In this document: piece after piece, positions 1 to 8,524 of the stretch | Layout of the letters: the number at the start of each line of letters is the position of its first letter | Position numbering within the stretch: position 1 is the stretch's first letter | Origin: Colimorpha sp045597845 | GTDB taxonomy: Bacteria > Bacteroidota > Bacteroidia > Bacteroidales > P3 | Assembly (NCBI GenBank): GCA_045597845.1 | Contig: JAZLKZ010000085.1 | Coordinates: 52,285-116,284 of the forward strand | Reading direction: 5' to 3' | Length of the DNA stretch: 64,000 bases | Notes under the pieces: model-generated | Databases searched by the model: none | Seen by the model: the letters and a program-made list of their open reading frames with translations, nothing else | What the model was told of the DNA's origin: nothing | Position numbers and translations under genes: made by a program

Positions 1-579
1 GGCGGTAGAGAGCGAAGCACCCGTAACGCCCAAATCAAGAGCAAAAATAAAGATTGGATCGAGAATAATGTTCAAGACAGCGCCCGACACGATGCCAATC
101 ATGCCAAAACGCGCGTTGCCTTGCAAACGGAGCTGGTTGTTGAGCGTTAGTGCCGACATCATGAAAGGCGAAGCCAAAAGAATGTATCGCAGATAGTCGT
201 TGGAATATGGAACCACTTCAGGCGTAGCGCCCAAAAGCACAGAGAGTTGCGTCAAGAAGAATATTCCAACCACGGCAGCCACAACGCCAATGATGAATGG
301 CGTAAAGAAACCCACGGCAGCCATGCGAGCCGCATTGTCGCGCTGCTTGGCGCCCAATGCCGTGGAGATATAGTTTCCCGAACCATGTCCGAAGAAAAAT
401 CCCATGGCTTGGATGAAAGTCATATAAGCGAACGAAATGCCGATACCTGCCGTAGCTTCCGTAGAAAGGTGTCCCACAAAAGCGGCATCCACCACGTTGT
501 AGAGCGCACTTACCACCATGCTTAACATGGTTGGAATGGCAAGCCTCAACACAAGCCTCCTTACTGGAGTCTCGGTCAT
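1..579 (-). CDS. MATE family efflux transporter (C-terminus cut by window edge)
   Basis: Inner-membrane multidrug/cation antiporter of the MATE family. The 193 codons visible translate to a typical MATE N-terminal half: TETPVRRLVLRLAIPTM, then a YNVVDAAFVG segment in the first helices, a GHGSGN stretch, and further hydrophobic helices up to LDPIFIFALDLG. The rest runs off the left edge. ATG at 579 is used here. The frame stays open to a TTG at 609 (LSSLDQKYIE before the ATG), and family members often carry such extra N-terminal residues, so the true start could be TTG 609. It lies 57-86 nt downstream of the HtrA gene on the same strand. Confidence 0.85.
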   Translation of the reverse strand, partial: MTETPVRRLVLRLAIPTMLSMVVSALYNVVDAAFVGHLSTEATAGIGISFAYMTFIQAMGFFFGHGSGNYISTALGAKQRDNAARMAAVGFFTPFIIGVVAAVVGIFFLTQLSVLLGATPEVVPYSNDYLRYILLASPFMMSALTLNNQLRLQGNARFGMIGIVSGAVLNIILDPIFIFALDLGVTGASLSTA

Positions 580-599
580 CTCTATATATTTCTGGTCAA

Positions 600-665
600 G
601 TGAAGACAAGTGAGAATTGAAAATTATTTAGTTAAGAGTCAAAAAGTCACCATACACTAATCACA
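600..665. repeat. intergenic low-complexity repeat (bipartite family)
   Basis: The gap between the HtrA and MATE genes carries the two motifs that recur through the window: GAGAATTGAAAATTATTTAG/GTTAAGAGTC followed by a GTCACC...CACTAATCACAC stretch. There is no coding potential. It overlaps the possible TTG start of the MATE gene. Confidence 0.6.
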
Positions 666-1802
666 CTATCGATTTTTTCGGATAATGTCCGTGGTACCCA
701 TGGAGTTGAGCAACGTTGTTTGTGCCTTGTATTGCCTGCCGTCACGCCAATAGGTCACTTCCACCTTGTCACCGGGATTGGAACGTCCCAGTTCCTCCAT
801 CATTTCCGCAAAGGAATTGACATTCATACCATTGATAGACAGAATCACATCACCCTTACGAATACCCATGTTGTCAGCCGCACAATCCTGAGCAACACCT
901 TCCACATAAATGCCCTTAACGTCCTTCATTCCCAGCACCTCTGCCATCTGAGCGGTTACTTCGGTTATAGTAACGCCCAAATAAGCACGCTGCACATAGC
1001 CATACTGCATCAAATCTTTTGCGACCTTCTGCGCGATATTGGAAGGAATGGCAAAACTATAGCCCGTATAGTAGCCGTCGCCCGAGGCGATTGCCGTAAC
1101 TATGCCAATCAGCTCTCCGTTGCCATTTACCAACGCTCCACCCGAATTGCCCGAATTCACGGCGGCATCTGTCTGAATGAACGACTCGATAGGGCTTTCA
1201 AGACCTTTGGAATTCTCAATGATGTTCATATTTCGCGCCTTGGCGCTGATGATGCCTGCCGTAACCGTAGAAGTAAGGTTGAAAGGATTACCAATGGCAA
1301 GCACAGGCTCGCCGATGCGCGCCATGTCCGAATTACCAAACGGAATGGACTGCAATCCAGTAAGGTCAATCTTGATGACCGCAAGATCGGAAGCAGGATC
1401 GATGCCCACCAATCGAGCCGCAACCACACGTTTGTCGTTCAAAGTCACACTGATACGTTCTGCATCCTGCACCACATGATTGTTCGTCACGATATAACCA
1501 TCGGAAGAAATAATCACACCCGAGCCGAAAGCATTATAGGTCTGACGCTGAACACCTTGGTTGATAATCATACCGAAAAAAGTCTGATAAAGCGGCGTAA
1601 GCTTCGTCATTTCGGTCTTGATATGCACAACGGCATCGATGGTATTTGCCGCCACATCAGAAAAATCCACATAGGTAAGATTTTGATTGTTGAGTGGTTG
1701 AGCCGCCAAGTTGTTGGGTTCAGTCTTTCCCGTACAAGCCGTAGTGCAATCAAGCACCCCGACCACTGTCAAAACGATGAAAACAAATTTATACCTTTGC
1801 AT
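666..1802 (-). CDS. trypsin-like serine protease, HtrA/DegS type, one PDZ domain
   Basis: Envelope-stress protease of family S1C (HtrA/DegP/DegS). The 378 residues start with a hydrophobic export signal (about 5-20; a Cys in VLDCTTAC could make it a lipoprotein, but the lipobox is not clean). The catalytic triad is readable as His109 (TNNHVV), Asp139 (SDLAVIKI) and Ser220 (NSGNSGGAL). A single PDZ domain follows (about 275-370, with YLGVTI and KGDVILSINGM). Many Bacteroidota DegP proteins are longer, with two PDZ domains, so this is closer to the DegS layout. It probably acts in the periplasm on misfolded proteins. It stands alone, divergent from the glycosyltransferase at 1945. Confidence 0.93.
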   Translation of the reverse strand: MQRYKFVFIVLTVVGVLDCTTACTGKTEPNNLAAQPLNNQNLTYVDFSDVAANTIDAVVHIKTEMTKLTPLYQTFFGMIINQGVQRQTYNAFGSGVIISSDGYIVTNNHVVQDAERISVTLNDKRVVAARLVGIDPASDLAVIKIDLTGLQSIPFGNSDMARIGEPVLAIGNPFNLTSTVTAGIISAKARNMNIIENSKGLESPIESFIQTDAAVNSGNSGGALVNGNGELIGIVTAIASGDGYYTGYSFAIPSNIAQKVAKDLMQYGYVQRAYLGVTITEVTAQMAEVLGMKDVKGIYVEGVAQDCAADNMGIRKGDVILSINGMNVNSFAEMMEELGRSNPGDKVEVTYWRDGRQYKAQTTLLNSMGTTDIIRKNR

Positions 1803-1870
1803 TTTATTAATTGAGAATTGAAAATGAGCAACGAGTCTTACTGTTCACAAATCACTTTTCACAGGTCACA
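1803..1870. repeat. intergenic low-complexity repeat
   Basis: Directly upstream of the HtrA start codon. It contains AATTGAGAATTGAAAATGAG followed by the second motif as CACAAATCACTTTTCACAGGTCAC. It is the same bipartite repeat family as in the gaps at 600, 4906, 6477, 8470, 13940, 24172 and 55182. Confidence 0.6.
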
Positions 1871-1928
1871 ATAGCACATCAATAATAACTTTTTTGGAGG
1901 CATTTTAGTATATCTTTAGTTTTTTTTG

Positions 1929-1936
1929 TAATTTTG
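1929..1936 (+). promoter_or_regulatory. candidate -7 box TAATTTTG
   Basis: Matches the Bacteroidota -7 consensus TAnnTTTG, 8 nt before the ATG at 1945. If used, the mRNA would be nearly leaderless. A second near-match, TATCTTTA, lies about 20 nt upstream and would give a more usual leader. Which one is used cannot be decided by eye. Confidence 0.4.
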
Positions 1937-1944
1937 TAAGCAAT

Positions 1945-3084
1945 ATGAAAATAATCATACTTGGCACAGCACACCCCTATCGTGGTGGTTTGGCAGCGTT
2001 CAACGAACGTCTCGCCCATCAATTCGTGGAAGAAGGCCACGAAGTAGAAATGGTCACATTCACCTTGCAATACCCTGGTTTTCTGTTTCCTGGAAAAACC
2101 CAGTTCACCGATGCCCCTGCACCCGAAGCACTTCCCATCTCTCGAAAAATCAATTCCTGCAATCCATTCAACTGGCTCAAAGTCGGCAAAACCATTCGCA
2201 AGAAAAATCCCGATTTGGTCATTTTCGCCTACTGGATGTCGTTCTTCGCGCCATGCTACGGCACCATCGCCCGCCAAATTCGCAAGAACCACCACACAAA
2301 ATGCATCGGGCTCATCCACAACATGATTCCACATGAACCCAATATCCTCGACAAACTATTCCCGGGCTATTTCGTGGGAGCAATGGATGGCTTTACTGCG
2401 CTTTCGGATTCGGTAGTACACGACATCGAGAAATACGACCACAAAAGCACCCCCAAGCAATTCTCCCCCCACCCCATCTACGACCACTATGGTGCGTTGA
2501 TTCCCAAGAACGATGCAATTCAACTGATTCAAATAGACCCACGTTTCAAATACGTGCTCTTCTTCGGATTTATCCGTGGCTATAAAGGATTGGATTTATT
2601 GTTAGAGGCTTTCGCTGACACCCGATTGAAAGATCTTGGTGTAAAACTGATTGTCGCGGGAGAATTCTACGGAAATCCCAAACCCTATCTGGACCAAATT
2701 GAGAACTTAGGCATAGCCGATCGTGTGGTGCTAAAGACCGACTATATTCCCGACGAAGAGGTGAATCGTTATTTCCGTGCATGCGACATTGTGGCACAAC
2801 CCTATAAGAGTGCCACCCAAAGCGGCGTAACCCAGATAGCCTTCCATTTCGAAAAGCCCATGCTCGTGACCAATGTCGGCGGACTGCCCGAGATTGTACC
2901 CAACGGCAAGATTGGCTACGTCGTAGAACCCAACGCCCAGCAAATAGCCGATGCATTGGTCGCTTATTACCAAGAAGATAAGGAATCAACGTTCATTGAG
3001 AACGTGAAGGAGGAAAAGAAGAAATATGCGTGGGACAAGATGACCGCCACCATACTATCGGTCTATGCGGACTCTCGGGTCTAA
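1945..3084 (+). CDS. glycosyltransferase family 4 protein
   Basis: GT-B fold sugar transferase of 379 residues. The N-terminal Rossmann half starts MKIIILGTAHPYRGGLAAFN, with the glycine-rich acceptor loop near residues 13-16. The C-terminal half carries FGFIRGYKGLDLLLEAF (about 207-223), which starts the nucleotide-sugar domain, and AQPYKSATQSGVTQIAF...GGLPEIV (about 285-320), which replaces the classic E-x7-E region. The donor and acceptor cannot be deduced. Envelope polysaccharide or glycolipid synthesis is the usual role. It is monocistronic, and its last 30 bp overlap the convergent permease gene tail to tail. Confidence 0.9.
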   Translation: MKIIILGTAHPYRGGLAAFNERLAHQFVEEGHEVEMVTFTLQYPGFLFPGKTQFTDAPAPEALPISRKINSCNPFNWLKVGKTIRKKNPDLVIFAYWMSFFAPCYGTIARQIRKNHHTKCIGLIHNMIPHEPNILDKLFPGYFVGAMDGFTALSDSVVHDIEKYDHKSTPKQFSPHPIYDHYGALIPKNDAIQLIQIDPRFKYVLFFGFIRGYKGLDLLLEAFADTRLKDLGVKLIVAGEFYGNPKPYLDQIENLGIADRVVLKTDYIPDEEVNRYFRACDIVAQPYKSATQSGVTQIAFHFEKPMLVTNVGGLPEIVPNGKIGYVVEPNAQQIADALVAYYQEDKESTFIENVKEEKKKYAWDKMTATILSVYADSRV

Positions 3085-4137
3085 GACTCCGTAGAGGATA
3101 TCCACCACGATATTGATTACCACCAACAAAAGACAGACGAAAAGGATGGCACCCATCACTACGGGAAAATCGTATTTTTCCAAGCCATCCACAATCACGA
3201 TGCCCATACCTTTCCAGTCGAACACATACTCCACAAAGACCGCACCCGCCAACAAACTTGCCAACCAACCCGACGCCGAGGTCACTACGGGATTCATTGC
3301 ATTACGCAAAGCGTGCTTTACAACCACCCTACGGAATGGCATACCCTTGGCTTTGGCTGTACGGATATAGTCCTGCGACAAAGCCTCCAACATCGAATTC
3401 TTTGTAAGCTGCGTAAGCGTGGCGAGCGGACGGATACCCAAGGTTAGCGCCGGAAGAATCAAGTTTTTCAAATCAAGATACTCCCCTTCGCCATAATCAT
3501 CCACGGTAAACAAGTTGCCAAACATGTTGAGGTGGGTCCAATCCGCCAATACGTAAGCGAAAAGCCAAGCGATGAGAATGGCGGCAAAGAACGACGGTAA
3601 CGACATTCCAAACGTAGAGAGCGTCAAAGTAAGACGATCAATCCATGTGTCTTTGTGCAAGGCAGATATGATGCCCAACACAATGCCGACAAACAGGGCA
3701 AACGCCATGGCCACAACCGCCAACAAAGCCGTTTGGGGGAATGCCGTAGCAATGATTTCACTCACCTTGCGTTTTGATTGATAGGATCTTCTAAGATATG
3801 GAGCCTTCAATACAATCGTTGTTGTACCGATATTCGCTATCCGCTTATAAGGGGCATACTTACTATCGTCGAGGAAGAAATAGCTTTTGGAATCGCTGTT
3901 GTTATGAAAGGATATGGGAGCCAAATCGTTGAGATAGTTCAAGAACTGCATCCCCATCGGCTTGTCACGACCCAAATCCCGGTTGATAATCTCAATACTT
4001 TCCGCATCGGCCCTTTGCCCCAGCATCATTCGGGCAGGATCTCCCGGCAAGATATTGAAGAGAAAGAACACCAACGTGACCACTCCTAATATCACCAGGA
4101 ATCCATACAAAAGCCGTTTCAGAATATAGCGGAACAA
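3055..4137 (-). CDS. ABC transporter permease, DppB/OppB type
   Basis: Inner-membrane permease subunit of a peptide/nickel-type ABC importer, 360 residues. It starts with the typical MFRYILKRLLYGFLVILGVV helix and the LFNILPGDPARMMLGQ motif. A long extracytoplasmic stretch (about 60-130) is larger than in E. coli DppB. Four or five further helices follow, and the EAA loop that contacts the ATPase is YIRTAKAKGMPFRRVVVKHA (about 255-275). No second permease, ATPase or binding protein lies beside it, so partners must be elsewhere. The 3' end overlaps the convergent glycosyltransferase by 30 bp. tsaB is the upstream neighbour (46 nt gap). Confidence 0.9.
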   Translation of the reverse strand: MFRYILKRLLYGFLVILGVVTLVFFLFNILPGDPARMMLGQRADAESIEIINRDLGRDKPMGMQFLNYLNDLAPISFHNNSDSKSYFFLDDSKYAPYKRIANIGTTTIVLKAPYLRRSYQSKRKVSEIIATAFPQTALLAVVAMAFALFVGIVLGIISALHKDTWIDRLTLTLSTFGMSLPSFFAAILIAWLFAYVLADWTHLNMFGNLFTVDDYGEGEYLDLKNLILPALTLGIRPLATLTQLTKNSMLEALSQDYIRTAKAKGMPFRRVVVKHALRNAMNPVVTSASGWLASLLAGAVFVEYVFDWKGMGIVIVDGLEKYDFPVVMGAILFVCLLLVVINIVVDILYGVLDPRVRIDR

Positions 4138-4182
4138 AGGAATTGAAAATTAAGAATCGAGAATAAGTTAAGAGGACACATT
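4138..4182. repeat. intergenic low-complexity repeat
   Basis: Between tsaB and the permease. It has GAATTGAAAATTAAGAATCG, then AAGTTAAGAGG and a GCTCACTGTTC run. Same family as the other gap repeats. Confidence 0.55.
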
Positions 4183-4905
4183 TCAAGGCTCACTGTTCGC
4201 AGACTTCAGGCCACGCACTACGGATTTCTTGGCCACAAAGTCTTTGAGGTAGAAGGGTTCGAAATAGGCGACATCTTCTGTTTTTTGCTGTTGCAGACAT
4301 TGCTCGGCGAGTTGCACCATGCCTTGCGCGGAAATGCAGAAATCGGGACTGTAGCGTGCATTGGGATGCTGTCCCAAATTAGGACGGGTCTTTTCGGCAC
4401 CATCGCCAATAAAAACAACCTCATGTTCATTCAGATAGGCATCGTAGATGCCCTCCTCAACAATGTCGGCAGCCACTTCCCTAACCTCATGCAACAAAGA
4501 CTCCGTACCACGAGCGTAGAATGCCGCATAGCATTCCATTCTTCTTGCGTCAATCATCGGACACACCAAACCGTTGTATTCGGGATGGACAGCAAAATAC
4601 TGCGCAGCCATGCTCTCCAAAGTGGGAACGGCAAGAAATGGTTTTCCCAAGCCATAGCAAAGTCCTTTGGCGGTGCTCACGCCAATACGCAAGCCCGTAT
4701 AGGAACCTGGACCACTGCTTACACATACGGCATCCAAGTCATTTGGTGTCAATCCTGTTTGGGAGAATATTTCGTCAATAAAAACAGCCAATTTCGAGGA
4801 ATGGGCATTCTGCTCTTCGCTGTGGCGTTCTGCAAGTACTGCGCCATTTTTTTCCAACACTACAGAACAGACGGAGGTAGCTGTTTCAAGAAGTAATATT
4901 GTCAT
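4183..4905 (-). CDS. tsaB: tRNA threonylcarbamoyladenosine biosynthesis protein TsaB
   Basis: ASKHA-fold pseudo-enzyme that supports TsaD in making t6A at position 37 of ANN-decoding tRNAs. The start at 4905 gives MTILLLETATSVCSVVL, the canonical N-terminus. The open frame extends 20 codons further upstream, but these are encoded by the low-complexity intergenic repeat and are not part of the family. The product is 240 residues with SSGPGSYTGLRIGVSTAKGL (about 65-85) and a PMIDARRMECYAAFY segment. It sits between the permease and a DUF3298 lipoprotein gene, all on the minus strand. tsaD and tsaE are not in the window. Confidence 0.94.
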   Translation of the reverse strand: MTILLLETATSVCSVVLEKNGAVLAERHSEEQNAHSSKLAVFIDEIFSQTGLTPNDLDAVCVSSGPGSYTGLRIGVSTAKGLCYGLGKPFLAVPTLESMAAQYFAVHPEYNGLVCPMIDARRMECYAAFYARGTESLLHEVREVAADIVEEGIYDAYLNEHEVVFIGDGAEKTRPNLGQHPNARYSPDFCISAQGMVQLAEQCLQQQKTEDVAYFEPFYLKDFVAKKSVVRGLKSANSEP

Positions 4906-4982
4906 GCTGAGATTAGAAGGTTGGGGGATTTGAATTAAATTAAGAGTTCTCGATTCACTACTCACAGTTCACAATTCACAAA
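4906..4982. repeat. intergenic low-complexity repeat
   Basis: Upstream of tsaB. It has GAATTAAATTAAGAGTTC, then CACTACTCACAGTTCACAA. It is read through by the tsaB frame, giving a spurious 20-residue N-terminal extension. Confidence 0.6.
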
Positions 4983-5789
4983 CTAAAACCAATAGCGATA
5001 GACTGGACTCTTGGTGTTCAGATAGGGTTTGAGTTGCTCTTTGGAGAGGAAGAATTCCGAAGGGCCATTGGCATAACAAGCTATCTCATAGGAATTATAG
5101 TAGTAGCTGAGGCCTTCTTGGGTAATGGTGAAATTGCCGTTCATCTTCACCTCCTCATCGCTCCAATAGCCTTCACTCTCTGAGTAGCCATTCTGGTGAT
5201 AGACCTCACGCAACATATTGGTAACAGCCTCTTTGGTCTCGTCTGTCAGGTCGAAAATTTCAGATTCGGAGAGGCGGTTTCCCGTTCTACGGTCAAACAC
5301 GAAGTAGGAACGGTAACCGTTGCCATGTGCCCCACCTGTAAATGCCCAGCAATCCAGGAAGAAGCAGACAATCTCATCAGAGACCACCATGGGAGCGGTT
5401 TCGACATTGTACTCCCATTGGAACAAAGCGGGGAAATGCACTTCCGACTCCTGCATCGACTGATTGAAGTCGCCACGCACCTCAGCGCAATACTGTGCGA
5501 TTGCGCTGTCGGGATTTCCCGAAAAGTCCTTTGCCGTAATCAGTTGCCCCATCAGCGTGTCGTACATCTTCTGCAGTTCGGGGGTCTGTTCCGACATTTC
5601 AGGCAGCGTCAGATGGACGGAGATTTTCACACCCAAAGCAGTATCCACCTGCTCAAAAGGATCATCATTATAGAAATACTCCTTGAAAACGACCTCGTCA
5701 ACTTTGGGTTGGCACGCCACCATACAAAACGCAACGACCGTCGTCAGAGCCGTCACGCCAATCCAGTTTTTGAACTTAAAGCAATTCAT
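4983..5789 (-). CDS. DUF3298/RsiV-like lipoprotein
   Basis: Predicted lipoprotein of 268 residues. The start ATG at 5789 gives MNCFKFKNWIGVTALTTVV with the lipobox FCMVAC at about 22-27. An upstream in-frame TTG at 5801 is less likely. The body shows the DUF3298 pattern: a central GAHGNGYRSYFVFDRRTGN segment after CFFLDCWAFTG, then a SESEIFDLTDE calcium-like acidic loop and a C-terminal WSDEEVKMNGNFTITQEGLS region. The domain is found in RsiV-type anti-sigma factors and in free-standing envelope proteins, and its precise role here is unknown. It lies 15 nt downstream of the LolA-like gene and is probably co-transcribed with it. Confidence 0.8.
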   Translation of the reverse strand: MNCFKFKNWIGVTALTTVVAFCMVACQPKVDEVVFKEYFYNDDPFEQVDTALGVKISVHLTLPEMSEQTPELQKMYDTLMGQLITAKDFSGNPDSAIAQYCAEVRGDFNQSMQESEVHFPALFQWEYNVETAPMVVSDEIVCFFLDCWAFTGGAHGNGYRSYFVFDRRTGNRLSESEIFDLTDETKEAVTNMLREVYHQNGYSESEGYWSDEEVKMNGNFTITQEGLSYYYNSYEIACYANGPSEFFLSKEQLKPYLNTKSPVYRYWF

Positions 5790-5804
5790 TATCAGCAACA
5801 AGTG

Positions 5805-6476
5805 TTATCTCATATCTATCACTTCAACCTCCTTGTGGGAAGCGGCATCAAACATAAAATCAGCAGCAGTTGCCTTGGCGGATTTGTAGTTGGTAATGGT
5901 GTATTCGCCACGGGAGGAGTCGTAGTTGTGCATCTCCATCTTTTTCAGCAAACCAGTCTTTTCAACAATAAAAAGTCTGATTTTGTGAAAACTACGAGAA
6001 TGCTTGGGTGTCAAATCGATGATTGCCGTACCATCCTCTTCCACTCGGATGAACTTTGGGCGGTAGTTCTTGCTGTAGTTGGCAAGCAACTTGGCGGGAT
6101 TCATCAAATCGTCGTCGGACTCCGAAACAGGACTCACAACGACCTCCTTGGTGCTTTTGGTCCAATGCCATACCGACTTGCCATTACAATACAAAATTTG
6201 ATTAGCATCTGTTACCCTATACTTTCCTTTGCTGTAGAGCACATCCACCGCCTGACGCAAGGTCTCTTTCTTTTGCGCATCCTTGTTGACCACTGTCACC
6301 TTGAAGGATACGGCTGCATTGGCGTTAAGTTTGTCAAGAGCTTTCTTTAGCACCTTCTGCGCATTCTCATCCACATTGCCATTGGCAGTATGGGTAATCT
6401 GGGCATTGAGCGGAGCGAAACAGCTGAAAATCAACAACACATAAGCACAAACGACAGATTTCATTATTTTATTCAT
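5805..6476 (-). CDS. outer-membrane lipoprotein carrier (LolA-like) protein
   Basis: Periplasmic protein of 223 residues with an export signal (about 1-25, ending PLNAQ). It has the LolA half-barrel signature: an initial amphipathic helix (NAQKVLKKALDKLNA), alternating strands (VSFKVTVVNKD), VLYSKGKYRVTDANQILYCNG (about 80-100), a WTKSTKEVVVSP strand, and a C-terminal ITNYKSAKATAADFMFD. LolA ferries lipoproteins from the LolCDE complex to the outer membrane. Bacteroidota have several LolA-fold paralogues, so the exact cargo is uncertain. The immediate downstream partner is the DUF3298 lipoprotein gene. Confidence 0.8.
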   Translation of the reverse strand: MNKIMKSVVCAYVLLIFSCFAPLNAQITHTANGNVDENAQKVLKKALDKLNANAAVSFKVTVVNKDAQKKETLRQAVDVLYSKGKYRVTDANQILYCNGKSVWHWTKSTKEVVVSPVSESDDDLMNPAKLLANYSKNYRPKFIRVEEDGTAIIDLTPKHSRSFHKIRLFIVEKTGLLKKMEMHNYDSSRGEYTITNYKSAKATAADFMFDAASHKEVEVIDMR

Positions 6477-6597
6477 AATTATAAGATTGGGAGATTTGAA
6501 TTGACCTTGACCTTTACTTTGATTTTGACTTTGAGATTTGAAGTTAGTTAAGAGTTATGAGTTAAGAAGAATCTTGCCTCAGGTCACTGATCACACA
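6477..6597. repeat. intergenic low-complexity repeats
   Basis: A 120-bp gap between folE and the LolA-like gene. It contains short degenerate tandems (TTGACCTTGACC, then TTTGATTTTGACTTTGAGAT), then GTTAAGAGTTATGAGTTAAG and CAGGTCACTGATCACAC. No gene is seen. Confidence 0.6.
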
Positions 6598-7206
6598 TTA
6601 ATGCAAATCCACGCCGATGATATGCATGAATTCCTCGCGGGTCTTGGGACTTTTCATGAAAGCGCCCGTAAAATCGGAGGTTGTGGTCACAGAGTTCTGT
6701 TTCTGCACGCCACGCATAGACATACACATGTGCTGCGCCTCGATTACAACAGCCACGCCCAACGGGTTGAGCACTTCTTGGATACAGTCTTTGATTTGCT
6801 TGGTAAGACGTTCCTGCACTTGCAGACGACGGGCATAGGCATCCACGACGCGAGGTATCTTGCTCAGTCCTACGATAGCACCATTGGGGATATAAGCCAC
6901 ATGCGCCTTGCCCACAAAGGGAACCATGTGGTGTTCGCAGAGCGAGTAAAGTTCGATGTCCTTCACCACGACCATCTGTTTGTAGTCCTCGTGGAACATC
7001 GCCGAACGCAGAATCTCGTGGGGATTGAGATCGTAGCCATTGGTGAAGAAAAGCATCGCCTTGGCGATACGCTCGGGAGATTTAATCAAACCTTCACGAT
7101 TGGGATCTTCACCCAAAATACGTAAGATCTCTTTATAGTGCGCCGCAAGTTCGGCAACAGACTTTTCGTCGTATTGATCTATTTTCTGGTAACCCAGTGC
7201 TTCCAT
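6598..7206 (-). CDS. folE: GTP cyclohydrolase I
   Basis: Converts GTP to 7,8-dihydroneopterin triphosphate, the first step of tetrahydrofolate (and often queuosine/pterin) synthesis, in the cytoplasm. The 202 residues carry the zinc site CEHHMVPF (Cys near 109, His near 112) and the second Cys in the MCMSMRG motif (near 180), plus GLSKIPRVV and QERLT as in type I enzymes. Length is normal for bacterial FolE. The start at 7206 is preceded by a repeat-rich gap, and the gene appears to be transcribed alone or with the downstream LolA-like genes. Confidence 0.96.
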   Translation of the reverse strand: MEALGYQKIDQYDEKSVAELAAHYKEILRILGEDPNREGLIKSPERIAKAMLFFTNGYDLNPHEILRSAMFHEDYKQMVVVKDIELYSLCEHHMVPFVGKAHVAYIPNGAIVGLSKIPRVVDAYARRLQVQERLTKQIKDCIQEVLNPLGVAVVIEAQHMCMSMRGVQKQNSVTTTSDFTGAFMKSPKTREEFMHIIGVDLH

Positions 7207-7255
7207 CTTTTGAATTGAGAATTAAGAATTGACAATTGAGAATTATTACAGTCTC
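7207..7255. repeat. intergenic low-complexity repeat
   Basis: Upstream of folE: GAATTGAGAATTAAGAATTG followed by ACAATTGAGAATTATT. This is the AATTGAGAATT flavour of the window-wide repeat. The remaining bases to 7290 show nothing else. Confidence 0.55.
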
Positions 7256-7290
7256 TTTATATTAGTGCTTTTCAGTTTCATATACTTGCA

Positions 7291-8469
7291 TCATTCCACG
7301 TAAAGCAGCAATCCTTTGAGATATTCGCCTTCGGGATGATAGACGCTGATGGGATGGTCTATGGCATGCGGCAGTCGCTTCACGATACGCACCTGACGAT
7401 GGGCATTGTTGGCAGCCGAGAATACCATAGTCTGGAAATCCTCCATGCTCACAGCTTGAGAACAGCTGAAGGTGAAGAGCAGTCCACCCTGGCGGATTTT
7501 CTCCATAGCACGCTGATTGATACTACGATATCCCTTGAGCCCCTGCTGCAGACTTCTATGGTTTTTGGCGAAAGCGGGAGGGTCGAGCACAATGACATCG
7601 AAAGCGTCGCTTGCCGTGTCGAGGTATTTCAGCACATCTGCCACCACTCCTTTGTGGGAAGCCTCTTTGCCGAAGTTCAGTTCCACATTACGGTCGCATA
7701 GTTCAATGGCTTTCTTGCTGATATCCACTGTTTCCACATACTCCGCCCCTCCCTGCAAAGCTGCCAGGGAAAAGCCTCCAGTATAGCCAAAGCAGTTCAA
7801 CACGCGCATACCCTTGGAACATTGTCCTACCAAATGACGGTTTTCACGCTGATCTACGAAGAAACCAGTCTTTTGACCTTCGTAGAAGTTGATGAGCATC
7901 TTCACGCCGTTCTCGTTGATTTCCCATTCTTCGGGTTCTACGCCCCAGAGATAGCCGTCGGTAGCGTTGCCCGATGGCAATGTGGCTGAGCTTTTGTCAA
8001 ACACCGACACCAACCTATCGCCCAGCAATTCACGAAACAGTTCCACGAAAACGGGGAACATCTTGTGCATGCCTTCCGAATGAGCCTGAAGCACCAGAAC
8101 CCCATTGTAGAAGTCAGCCACCAAGCCCGGCATCAAGTCGCCCTCGGCATGAATCATGCGGAAGACATTGGTTTCCTTGCTGTCCAGCAAGCCCAAGCGT
8201 TGGCGATAGGCGATAGCCGAAGCAAGACGGCTGCGCCAAAAAGCGTGGTCAATCTCTGCTGTTTCAAACGAAAGCACCTTGACCATGATGCTCTCCTCCT
8301 GGTAGTGGCCCACACAAAGCCATGTGCCATCGGGAGCCATAACATCAACAAGGTCACCTTCTTGCGGACGGCCTATCTTCTTGCGTATAGCACCCGAGAA
8401 AATCCATGGATGATGCCGTTGCAACGATTTTTCCTTACCAGGAAGCAATATGAGTTGAGGACGAGACAC
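7291..8469 (-). CDS. class I SAM-dependent rRNA methyltransferase, RlmI/RlmK C-terminal type
   Basis: Probable 23S rRNA cytosine-5 methyltransferase, 392 residues. The N-terminal PUA domain (about 1-75) starts LILLPGKEKSLQRHHPWIFSG. A middle EEHUD-type domain with FRMIHAEGDLMPGLVADFY follows. The C-terminal Rossmann methylase has motif I (LNCFGYTGGFSLAAL, about 210-225), the acidic VDISKKAIE strand, motif IV DPPAFAKNH and the FSCSQAVS segment. Which rRNA base it modifies cannot be told. It lies between rpe upstream and folE downstream on the same strand. Confidence 0.9.
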   Translation of the reverse strand: MSRPQLILLPGKEKSLQRHHPWIFSGAIRKKIGRPQEGDLVDVMAPDGTWLCVGHYQEESIMVKVLSFETAEIDHAFWRSRLASAIAYRQRLGLLDSKETNVFRMIHAEGDLMPGLVADFYNGVLVLQAHSEGMHKMFPVFVELFRELLGDRLVSVFDKSSATLPSGNATDGYLWGVEPEEWEINENGVKMLINFYEGQKTGFFVDQRENRHLVGQCSKGMRVLNCFGYTGGFSLAALQGGAEYVETVDISKKAIELCDRNVELNFGKEASHKGVVADVLKYLDTASDAFDVIVLDPPAFAKNHRSLQQGLKGYRSINQRAMEKIRQGGLLFTFSCSQAVSMEDFQTMVFSAANNAHRQVRIVKRLPHAIDHPISVYHPEGEYLKGLLLYVE

Positions 8470-8524
8470 AGAGCGAGTTAAAAGTTAAGAGTTATGAGTT
8501 AAGAAGGATTTCACTATTCACTGA
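8470..8524. repeat. intergenic low-complexity repeat
   Basis: Between rpe and the rRNA methyltransferase gene. It has GAGTTAAAAGTTAAGAGTT, then ATGAGTTAAG, then TTCACTGATCACT. A clean example of the two-part repeat. Confidence 0.6.

Noticed and set aside
720..1814. Long plus-strand frame opposite the HtrA gene (364 codons), and similar long frames opposite topB, SLC13, OTC, CTP, kdd, kamA, gcvP and ilvE
   Set aside because: They run exactly antisense to conserved genes, carry no family motif and show a composition expected from codon-shadow effects.
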